Positions 1 through 5,569 of a DNA stretch of 7,712 nt are shown here, one piece after another (position 1 is the first letter of the stretch; each line of letters starts with the position of its first letter). The stretch is from contig JAUWKC010000073.1 in the NCBI GenBank assembly GCA_030607345.1, positions 1 through 7,712 on the forward strand. Reading direction: 5' to 3'. Both the position numbers and the translations under genes were made by a program. The notes below the pieces were generated by a model. That model did not search any database. It saw nothing but the letters and a program-made list of their open reading frames with translations, and was not told the origin of the DNA. This DNA is from Planctomycetota bacterium. Its GTDB lineage: Bacteria; Planctomycetota; Phycisphaerae; Sedimentisphaerales; SG8-4.

Positions 1-1
1 C

Positions 2-1387
2 CAGCGAAAAGACATATACGAGCGGTACATCCGGCAGCTTCTCGACGAAAAGAAGGCGTACTACTGCTTCGACACCCCCGAGGAACTCCGGCAGATGCGA
101 GAAGAGGCCCAGGCCCGAAAGACAGGCTTCATGTATCCGCGGCCGGAGGTTCCGGCTACCGACGAGGACGCCGACAAGGCGCGGCTCGAAGGCAAAGCCG
201 TAACCGTGCGTTTTGCGATGTCGCAGCAGAGGACCTTCGTAGTTCGGGATGTCATTCGAGGCCAAGTCACGTTTGAGCCGGGCCAGTTCGGGGATTTCAT
301 AATACAGAAAAGCGACGGATTTCCCACTTACAATTTCGCATGCGTGGTGGATGACGAGCTTATGGGTGTAACCCACGTTATCCGCGGTCAGGAACACCTG
401 ATGAATACGCCCTGCCAGCAGGCGCTTCAGGAGGCGTTTGGCTTTCGAACGCCTTGCTACGTCCATATGTCCGTCACCGTAAGTCAGGGCGGCGGTAAGC
501 TTTCCAAGCGTGAGCGACCGAAAGCCCTGCGAAACATAATCAAATCCGACCCGAACATAAAACTGCAAAAACTTGCCGAGGCCGCCGATATGACCCTTGA
601 GCAACTTAACAGTTTCCTCGCGGGAAAAACGGCGCCCGATATGCCTGCTGTCGACGCGATGGCGAAATCTCTCGGTGTCATCCTGCCGGAGGTCAACGTT
701 GTTGACTTCTTCAACAGCGGTTACCTGCCCGAAGCGCTGGTGAATTTCATCGCCCTTCTGGGTTTCAGTCCGGGCGATGACCGCGAGATTATGCCGATTG
801 AAGAACTGATTAGCTGCTTTGACCTTTCGCGTTTGACAAAATCCAACAGTCTGTTTGACCGGGGCAAACTCGTCGCTTTCAACACCGAGCACATCCGGAG
901 GGTCCCCAAAGAAAAGCTGCTACAGCATTTCAAGGCTTACCTCGAAGCCGTCGAATCACCCGTGCTGCGAGGCGATGATAGAATGCTGGACAGACTTCTG
1001 GAGATAAACGCAGGGGCAAGAACGCTGGCCCAAATCGAGAGGAAATGCAGATTTTTGTTCGTGGACAACGACGGGATTGAGTACGACCAGAAGGCCGTTA
1101 AAAAGGTGCTGTTGAAGAATGAGGGCCTGGCGATTCTGAAGATTGTGCGGGACAAGCTGGCTGCGATGGAAGAATTTACGGAGCAGAACATCGAGGATAT
1201 GCTTCGGGGCCTGGCCGAAGAAAGGCAGCTTGGCCTGGGCAAGGTCGCTCAACCTCTGCGAGTGGCCATTTGTGGTAATACCATCAGCCCACCCATCTTT
1301 GATTCGGTCAAAATGCTGCGTAAGGAAAATACGCTGGCAAGAATAGACAATGCGCTAAAAAAAATAGCAAGAGATAATTCGATTTAG
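2..1387 (+). CDS. gltX: Glutamyl-tRNA synthetase (glutamate-tRNA ligase), 5' partial
   Basis: This class I aminoacyl-tRNA synthetase charges tRNA(Glu) with glutamate in the cytosol. The reading frame is open from base 2 and ends at TAG 1385-1387, giving 461 visible codons. About 75 N-terminal residues, including the HIGH signature, lie upstream of the window. Seen in order: the end of the Rossmann fold, the segment SPTYNF-like FPTYNFACVVDDELMGVTHV, IRGQEHL, the KMSKS-equivalent KLSKR (fragment residues 166-170), GYLPEALVNFIALLGFSPG, and a C-terminal anticodon-binding domain with KVAQPLRVA and SPPIFD. The zinc-ligand Cys-x-Cys of E. coli GltX is replaced by a single Cys (YYCFDTPEEL). Between KLSKR and GYLPEA there are 69 residues, where E. 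coli has about 12; part of the extra stretch resembles a helix-turn-helix. The family assignment is secure. Choice between discriminating and non-discriminating specificity cannot be made from what is visible. Confidence 0.97.
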   Translation, partial: QRKDIYERYIRQLLDEKKAYYCFDTPEELRQMREEAQARKTGFMYPRPEVPATDEDADKARLEGKAVTVRFAMSQQRTFVVRDVIRGQVTFEPGQFGDFIIQKSDGFPTYNFACVVDDELMGVTHVIRGQEHLMNTPCQQALQEAFGFRTPCYVHMSVTVSQGGGKLSKRERPKALRNIIKSDPNIKLQKLAEAADMTLEQLNSFLAGKTAPDMPAVDAMAKSLGVILPEVNVVDFFNSGYLPEALVNFIALLGFSPGDDREIMPIEELISCFDLSRLTKSNSLFDRGKLVAFNTEHIRRVPKEKLLQHFKAYLEAVESPVLRGDDRMLDRLLEINAGARTLAQIERKCRFLFVDNDGIEYDQKAVKKVLLKNEGLAILKIVRDKLAAMEEFTEQNIEDMLRGLAEERQLGLGKVAQPLRVAICGNTISPPIFDSVKMLRKENTLARIDNALKKIARDNSI

Positions 1388-1399
1388 CAGGGCTCGACA

Positions 1400-1663
1400 A
1401 TGGCAACTTCAAGACAAAAGGACCGACTTAAACAGTTGTTCAGAAAACAACTTTTTAAGCAGATTGAATTATTCAACGAAGCTGTTTCAACTGATAGTGG
1501 TGATTGGATTGTCAAGGGTTTCATCGATATTGCAAGAAATATATATACAATTTCTGCCGACACCAAAGTCATTTCAAAAATAATAGAACTTCTTCTTTTT
1601 GAGTCCAACTACGGCAATTTAAGGAGTTTTTTCCGTTCTGTGCCGTTGAGTATCCTGACTTGA
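1400..1663 (+). pseudogene. Truncated EcoRV-family type II restriction endonuclease (N-terminal remnant)
   Basis: The ORF of 87 codons starts at ATG 1400, only 12 bases after the gltX stop, with a possible AGGG ribosome site. Residues about 35-67 resemble the N-terminal region of R.EcoRV. The pattern is D-x-V-x-G-x-I, then IYTISADTKVISKIIEL against IYPLGSDTKVLSTIFEL of EcoRV; this comparison is from memory. By this alignment Asp54, Thr55, Lys56 and Glu63 match EcoRV Asp36, Thr37, Lys38 and Glu45. Similarity stops at about residue 67 (base 1600). The remaining 20 residues look unrelated and run antisense over the end of the opposing gene. The catalytic part (EcoRV Asp74, Asp90, Lys92) is absent, so no cleavage activity is expected. 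Composition is AT-rich, unlike gltX. I call it a pseudogene remnant; an intact small protein is possible but less likely. Confidence 0.72.
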
Positions 1664-2388
1664 CAGTCATGTGAGCGGCACTCTTCGCACAAGCAGACGT
1701 TTTTCTTGTAATTAGCGTCGCCGACCAGAATCACGTCCACCTTTTCTTTTTTTAACATATGGTAGTGATAAGCGTCCCGACGCATTGCAGAGGGAAGATG
1801 TTTGAATACGGCGAATGACTCGCAATCAGGCAGAATTCTTATGCTTAGCCTTCTTTTCTCTGAAAGAATTGATGAGTGTACATTATGCCAACCCCAATAA
1901 GGTAGAATTCGCGACATATCGATAGTAAGTACGCCCGATGCAGGAGTCAACATTTCGTCATACGTTCGTATTTTCTCTTTCATTCTTGCTATTAGTTCGG
2001 CGTAGAATGTTTTAGCGTCGTCCATGCCGTTGGGAAGTGAATCTATAACATCCGAAAAAAAGAATGTCTGAACGCGACTGTTTTTGTTGCCCACCCAGCC
2101 TCCCATTTGGCCATCAAGAAGTAGTTTGAAAGCCATCCCTTTTAATGACGTTTTTCCTGAGGGTGAAAACTCTTTGACTTTCTCCATTCTAGTGATAGGA
2201 TTGGAATAAAAGGTGTTGGCTTTGAATTTAAAGATGTCCTTTAATTCGCTAAGGGAAGCCTCGTGGGCTATTATTGTATGCGTCATATAAGTGCCCCATA
2301 TAGTTGCGTAACAGTCTTGAGTCAACGGGGTGATCGTTACCAGAGGCATTATGCTGGAGGATTCGAGGCCTATTATTGTGTTTCTCAT
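1609..2388 (-). CDS. Unrecognised 259-residue protein in a C-protein-type operon; candidate effector or restriction enzyme
   Basis: I do not recognise the family. The protein has 259 residues with no signal peptide or membrane segment, so it is probably cytosolic. Visible features are PYWGWHN (residues 163-169), a basic stretch SEKRRLSIRI, ILPDCESFAVFK (185-196), a hydrophobic strand VDVILVGD (217-224), and a C-terminal cluster C232, C234, C237, H240, C242 that could bind a metal. The start at 2388 is chosen because its ATG overlaps the stop of the upstream regulator as ATGA. No clear Shine-Dalgarno precedes it, so translation probably depends on coupling. Met14 and Met35 are alternative starts. 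C-protein genes of restriction-modification systems usually overlap or directly precede the endonuclease gene, so position suggests a restriction enzyme. No convincing PD-(D/E)xK, HNH, GIY-YIG or phospholipase-D motif can be read, so that role is inference only. Its stop at 1609-1611 lies next to the break in the EcoRV-like remnant. Confidence 0.7.
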   Translation of the reverse strand: MRNTIIGLESSSIMPLVTITPLTQDCYATIWGTYMTHTIIAHEASLSELKDIFKFKANTFYSNPITRMEKVKEFSPSGKTSLKGMAFKLLLDGQMGGWVGNKNSRVQTFFFSDVIDSLPNGMDDAKTFYAELIARMKEKIRTYDEMLTPASGVLTIDMSRILPYWGWHNVHSSILSEKRRLSIRILPDCESFAVFKHLPSAMRRDAYHYHMLKKEKVDVILVGDANYKKNVCLCEECRSHDCQVRILNGTERKKLLKLP

Positions 2389-2594
2389 TTCAAGTTTAAG
2401 AGGTCAGAAAGTGTTATCTCCAGAGCTCTCGCAATCTTGGCCAAGTTGAATAGAGAAATGTTTCTCGTGCCCCGTTCCACATCTCCAATATATTGGCGAC
2501 TCAGCCCGGCCAAGTCCGCTAGCGATTCCTGCGTTATACCTCTGGTGGAACGGAGTTCCTTTACGCGGAGACCAAATTTCTTGAGGAGCGTCAT
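2385..2594 (-). CDS. Small Xre/Cro-type HTH regulator, resembling a restriction-modification controller (C) protein
   Basis: This protein of 69 residues is almost entirely one Cro/C1-type helix-turn-helix domain (about residues 7-66). The pattern is LRVKELRSTRGITQESLADLAG, then SRQYIGDVERGTRN and IARALEITLSDLL, quoted here in parts. The signature ITQE-x-LA-DLAGLSRQYI-x-DVERG-x-RNISL is very close to that of C proteins such as those of the AhdI/BclI type, which bind as dimers upstream of their own gene and control C and R transcription. The start is ATG 2592-2594. No Shine-Dalgarno precedes it, while a -10-like TATCTT ends six bases before the ATG, so a leaderless transcript is plausible, as in several C operons. 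The gene overlaps the next one as ATGA. The HTH family call is secure; the C-protein role is inferred from sequence style and operon form, since no methyltransferase is present. Confidence 0.88.
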   Translation of the reverse strand: MTLLKKFGLRVKELRSTRGITQESLADLAGLSRQYIGDVERGTRNISLFNLAKIARALEITLSDLLNLK

Positions 2595-2639
2595 ATAGTT
2601 AAGATATCAAAGGAGTACTATGCGCGTCCACCAACTATA
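2594..2639. repeat. Inverted repeat TATAGTT...AACTATA in the divergent intergenic region
   Basis: A perfect 7-base inverted repeat has its arms at 2594-2600 and 2633-2639, with 32 bases between them. One arm touches the start codon of the HTH regulator. The other overlaps a TATAAG (2636-2641) that could be the -10 element of a divergent + strand promoter. The position would suit autoregulation by the HTH protein, but arms this short and AT-rich can arise by chance. Confidence 0.35.
2601..2630 (-). promoter_or_regulatory. Possible promoter of the HTH/259-residue operon
   Basis: On the - strand, TGGACG (2625-2630, 4 of 6 matches to TTGACA) and TATCTT (2601-2606, 4 of 6 to TATAAT) are 18 bases apart. 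TATCTT lies six bases before the regulator's ATG, so transcription would start at or next to the A of ATG, giving a leaderless mRNA. The palindrome AGTACT (2614-2619) sits between the two elements and could be part of an operator. Match quality is modest. Confidence 0.35.
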
Positions 2640-2676
2640 AGTGTCATTTTTAGATATTTCTGGGAGCGGGTTTATT

Positions 2677-2856
2677 ATGTTTCTCCTTGATGACTCTAAT
2701 GGATATTCTCACAGGTTTGATACTATGATGGAACTGAGAGACTATATTGAGGATAGGCATGCGGAAGAAGGGGGATTCGACTGGATTTGTGAAATCAAAG
2801 ACAGCGAGGGGCACTGTTATGGGTGCAATTGGAGTTTGGAAATTCAAGCCATTTGA
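2677..2856 (+). CDS. Small acidic hypothetical protein (59 residues)
   Basis: The family is not recognised. Starting at ATG 2677, the ORF encodes 59 residues with 14 Asp/Glu and only 4 Arg/Lys, so it is strongly acidic. It ends in a Cys-containing segment, SEGHCYGCNWSLEIQAI, and holds Cys38, Cys47 and Cys50. This start is preferred because GGGAG (2662-2666) lies ten bases upstream. An in-frame GTG at 2641 would add 12 residues but has no ribosome site and overlaps the promoter-like region. The gene diverges from the HTH regulator and stands alone before the kinase gene. A small acidic protein next to restriction-like genes could be a DNA mimic or anti-restriction factor, but nothing beyond charge supports this. 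It is probably real, since its codons are plausible and a ribosome site is present. Confidence 0.55.
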   Translation: MFLLDDSNGYSHRFDTMMELRDYIEDRHAEEGGFDWICEIKDSEGHCYGCNWSLEIQAI

Positions 2857-2964
2857 AAGTGTACGACCAAGAGTTTAGTAAATTAGGCAGAAGGCTCATA
2901 AGCGCCCCTTAGCTGGTAACGTTGTTAGGGATAGTCTTTGTGATAGGAAAGAGGATCTTTGGGA
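2857..2964. other. Intergenic gap before the core gene cluster
   Basis: These 108 bases separate the small acidic ORF from the kinase. They hold a weak imperfect hairpin (TAAG-CGCCC-CTTA, 2899-2911, extended by GC pairs across a bulge) without a T-run, and GAGGA (2951-2955), the likely ribosome site of the kinase. I see no convincing promoter, although the downstream cluster needs one somewhere here or further upstream. Confidence 0.4.
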
Positions 2965-3879
2965 ATGTCGTTGTTGGTGACTGGTTCGATTGGTATTGAT
3001 ACTGTAACAACGCCGTATGGCGTCAGTGAAAACTGTCTGGGCGGTTCGTCGGTGTATTTTAGCATGGCGGCCAGTTTCTTTGGGGCGGTAAGACTGATAG
3101 GCGTGGTAGGAGCAGACTGTCCATTTGATTTGGCGGAAGTTTTCGCCGGCAGAGATGTCGATTTGGCAGGCCTGGAGGTGAGACAAAAGAGTAAGACCTT
3201 TCGCTGGGAAGGAACATATAAAGAGGATATGGACGAAAGGGTCACCGACCTTCTTGAATTAAATGTGCTGGCTGAGGCGGCGCCGGCAGTTCCCGATGCG
3301 TACAAAGACAGCAAATTTGTTTTCCTTGCAAACACCTCGCCGGCCCTTCAGCTTGAGCTTCTCGAACAGATTCAAGGACCTGTTTTCGTTGCGGCCGACA
3401 CAATGGACTGCTGGATAGAGCGCGAGCCTGATGATTTGAAGCTGCTGCTGAAGAAGATAGACTGCCTTGTAATCAACGATGAGGAGGCTCGGCTGCTGGC
3501 GGCCGAATCCAGTCTCATAAAGGCAGCCAAGAAGGTGCTGAAGATGGGCCCGCACGTGGTGGTAATAAAAAAGGGCGAGTCGGGTTCAATAACCCGCGAC
3601 GCCAATGGCGAAATATTTATTCTTCCTGCCTATCCCGCCCGGCAGGTCAAAGACCCGACCGGCGCCGGCGACAGCTTCGCAGGGGCGTTTATGGGCCACC
3701 TTGCATCGGGGGACGTCGCGGGGAAGCCGGGTTTTGAACCGTTGAAAACCGCAATCGCTTACGGTACAGTAGTTGCTTCGTTCACGGTTGAAGATTTTTC
3801 GCTTGCGGGTCTCACCTCGATAACCAGAGACGATATCGACGACAGAATTCAGGACCTGCGAAAACTAACGCAGTTTTAA
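2965..3879 (+). CDS. PfkB-family (ribokinase-like) carbohydrate or nucleoside kinase
   Basis: This cytosolic kinase transfers the gamma-phosphate of ATP to a sugar or nucleoside hydroxyl; the substrate cannot be told from the sequence. From ATG 2965 it has 304 residues, normal for the family. Seen in order: an N-terminal strand LLVTGSIGIDTV, the di-glycine substrate-binding region GGSSVYFSMAASFFG (26-40), GVVGAD (46-51), the NDEEA motif (171-175), KKGESGS (202-208), and the C-terminal PfkB signature DPTGAGDSFAGAFMG (230-244). In that signature GAGD forms the anion hole and Asp236 is the predicted catalytic base. ATG 2965 is preferred over the in-frame TTG at 2959 because GAGGA lies about ten bases upstream and the protein then begins directly at the first strand. 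thpR follows after 15 bases, suggesting cotranscription. Composition is intermediate but fits the core genes better than the island. Confidence 0.93.
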   Translation: MSLLVTGSIGIDTVTTPYGVSENCLGGSSVYFSMAASFFGAVRLIGVVGADCPFDLAEVFAGRDVDLAGLEVRQKSKTFRWEGTYKEDMDERVTDLLELNVLAEAAPAVPDAYKDSKFVFLANTSPALQLELLEQIQGPVFVAADTMDCWIEREPDDLKLLLKKIDCLVINDEEARLLAAESSLIKAAKKVLKMGPHVVVIKKGESGSITRDANGEIFILPAYPARQVKDPTGAGDSFAGAFMGHLASGDVAGKPGFEPLKTAIAYGTVVASFTVEDFSLAGLTSITRDDIDDRIQDLRKLTQF

Positions 3880-3894
3880 CCGGTAATTGCAAAG

Positions 3895-4470
3895 ATGCGA
3901 GTATTCATTGCTATAGATATCGACGCACAGGTCAGAAAGGCCTTGGGCGATTTGCAGCAGGAGCTGGCAGGCAGGGCGGGTATCAGAAAAGGCGACGTCA
4001 AATGGGTCAAACCCGAGGCGATACACCTGACCTTGAAGTTCCTGGGCGAAATCGAAGATGAAAGCGTCGTCGAGGTGTGCGGCATAACCGAGGGCGTTGC
4101 TGCGCGGCACGGCAGCTTCGAGCTTGACGTAGAATCCGTCGGTCATTTCGGCGGCAGAAGCGCCCGCGTCGTGTGGGTAGGAAGTGGAAAAGGCAGCGAT
4201 GAGCTGCTTGGTCTGCAGCAGGACCTTGACAATAAGCTGGCCGAGGCAGGCTGGCCCAGGGAAAGCAGGAAGTTCACCGTCCATCTGACCTTGTGCAGGA
4301 TTCGAAACCCAAAGGCAGGAATTGAACTGGCCCAAATCACCGAGGCCTACAAGGACTATAAGCTTGGGAGCATTGTCGCAGATTCAGTCACGGTTTATCA
4401 AAGCCAACTAAGGCCGAGCGGTCCTCTCTACACTCCGTTAGGCAGGTATGAACTGCGGAACCAGACATAA
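3895..4470 (+). CDS. thpR: RNA 2',3'-cyclic phosphodiesterase (LigT/ThpR, 2H family)
   Basis: The 191-residue protein belongs to the 2H phosphoesterase superfamily. Members open 2',3'-cyclic phosphates to 2'-phosphates on RNA and can ligate tRNA halves in vitro. Both catalytic HxTx motifs are present: H44-L-T46-L in IHLTLKFLG and H130-L-T132-L in FTVHLTLCRI. The N-terminus MRVFIAIDID and the C-terminal region with SVTVYQSQLRPSGPLYTPLGRY are typical of bacterial ThpR, and the length is usual. No strong Shine-Dalgarno precedes ATG 3895, so expression may partly depend on translation of the kinase 15 bases upstream. recA follows after 30 bases. Linkage of ligT/thpR to recA, often with cinA, is known in Deinococcus and other bacteria; cinA is absent here and a PfkB kinase takes its place. 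Confidence 0.95.
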   Translation: MRVFIAIDIDAQVRKALGDLQQELAGRAGIRKGDVKWVKPEAIHLTLKFLGEIEDESVVEVCGITEGVAARHGSFELDVESVGHFGGRSARVVWVGSGKGSDELLGLQQDLDNKLAEAGWPRESRKFTVHLTLCRIRNPKAGIELAQITEAYKDYKLGSIVADSVTVYQSQLRPSGPLYTPLGRYELRNQT

Positions 4471-4500
4471 CAAACACGAGCCCAATGGGAGACAAATAAA

Positions 4501-5553
4501 ATGGCCAAGACCAAAAAAGCTCAGAAGCCCGTGGAAACCGGCAGTGGAGAAAACGCCCTGCAGCGGGTAATTGCACAGATAGAAAAGCAATACGGCCAGG
4601 GCGCAATTATGCAGATGGACGAGCACAAATATGCCAGAATCAAGGGCATACCAACCGGGGCGCTTTCCCTGGACATCGCCCTCGGCGGCAGGGGCATTCC
4701 CAGAGGAAGAACGACCGAGCTGTTCGGCCCGGAGTCATCCGGCAAAACAACTCTTGCGCTGCACGTTGTGGCAAGTGCGCAGCGGGCCGGCGGCGTCGCA
4801 GCCTTTATCGACGCAGAACACGCCCTCGATACGACCTGGGCCAAGAAGCTGGGCGTTGACGTCAGCAGCATGCTGGTCAGCCAGCCGGATACCGGCGAGC
4901 AGGCTCTGGATATCACCGAGATGCTGATAAGGTCCAACTCGGTGGACGTTATAGTCATCGACTCGGTCGCAGCCCTGACGCCCGCGGCAGAAATCCGAGG
5001 CGACATGGGCGACATACACGTGGGTCTGCAGGCAAGACTGATGAGCCAGGCGATGAGAAAGCTTACCGCAGTCATCGGCAAAAGCAAAACCGCCCTTATT
5101 TTCATCAATCAAATCCGAATGAAAATCGGTGTGATGTTCGGCAATCCGGAGACAACGCCCGGCGGAAGGGCCCTGAAGTTCTACACCTCGGTGCGAATCG
5201 ACGTAAGACGAATAGCTACCCTAAAAGACGACACAGGCGCGATAGGCACCAGGGTCAGGACCAGAGTGGTAAAGAACAAAATTGCACCGCCCTTCCGTGA
5301 TGCTGAATTCGATATTATGTTCGACAGCGGAATCAGCCGCCAAGGCGACTTGCTTGACCTGGGAGTAGAATGCAATGTAGTGGAAAAGTCCGGCGCCTGG
5401 CTTACCTATGGAAAAATCAGGCTCGGCCAGGGCAGAGAAAACGCCAAAAAGTACCTCACCGAGAATAAAGATTTGTGTAAGGAGGTAGAGAACAAAATCC
5501 TCGTCGCCAAAGGCCTGACGTCTAAAGCTGATGAACCACGGAACGAAGCGTAA
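4501..5553 (+). CDS. recA: Recombinase RecA
   Basis: This ATP-dependent strand-exchange protein forms filaments on single-stranded DNA for homologous recombination and SOS induction. It has 350 residues, the usual length. Motifs seen are Walker A GPESSGKT (76-83), the catalytic Glu106 in FIDAEHALD, Walker [13 protein letters not shown] (150-161), loop L1 around EIRGDMGD, and the DNA-binding loop L2 [20 protein letters not shown] (203-222). The motif after the catalytic Glu reads [10 protein letters not shown] rather than the common DAEHALDP-x-Y, and L2 has TTPGG instead of TTTGG; both are mild variants. The C-terminal tail is short and only weakly acidic. The start ATG 4501 has GGGAG nine bases upstream. 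No SOS box was recognised in the 30-base upstream gap, so control probably lies further upstream or in an unfamiliar LexA motif. alaS follows 16 bases after the stop. Confidence 0.99.
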   Translation: MAKTKKAQKPVETGSGENALQRVIAQIEKQYGQGAIMQMDEHKYARIKGIPTGALSLDIALGGRGIPRGRTTELFGPESSGKTTLALHVVASAQRAGGVAAFIDAEHALDTTWAKKLGVDVSSMLVSQPDTGEQALDITEMLIRSNSVDVIVIDSVAALTPAAEIRGDMGDIHVGLQARLMSQAMRKLTAVIGKSKTALIFINQIRMKIGVMFGNPETTPGGRALKFYTSVRIDVRRIATLKDDTGAIGTRVRTRVVKNKIAPPFRDAEFDIMFDSGISRQGDLLDLGVECNVVEKSGAWLTYGKIRLGQGRENAKKYLTENKDLCKEVENKILVAKGLTSKADEPRNEA

Positions 5554-5569
5554 CTGAGGAAAACATATA

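Noticed and set aside
1861..1920. PD-(D/E)xK nuclease motif in the 259-residue protein (ILPDCESFAVFK)
   Set aside because: A PD is present but no acidic-x-Lys follows at usual spacing in a clear strand; calling a nuclease motif would be forced.
2263..2598. 111-codon + strand open frame
   Set aside because: It is antisense to the HTH regulator and the start of the 259-residue gene, both better supported by domain content and the ATGA overlap.
2641..2676. GTG 2641 as the start of the small acidic protein
   Set aside because: It has no ribosome site and lies within the promoter-like interval; ATG 2677 has GGGAG at good spacing.
2894..2913. Hairpin as a rho-independent terminator for the small acidic ORF
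   Set aside because: The stem is short and bulged, and no T-run follows on either strand.
2899..2930. Integron attC-like end: CCCCTTAG followed by GTTAGGG
   Set aside because: The last base breaks the GTTRRRY consensus, and no matching RYYYAAC box lies within about 150 bases upstream. No integrase or second site is visible, so a gene cassette cannot be supported.
4471..4500. SOS box before recA
   Set aside because: Neither CTGT-N8-ACAG, nor GTTC-N7-GTTC, nor GAAC-N4-GTTC patterns are present in the gap.
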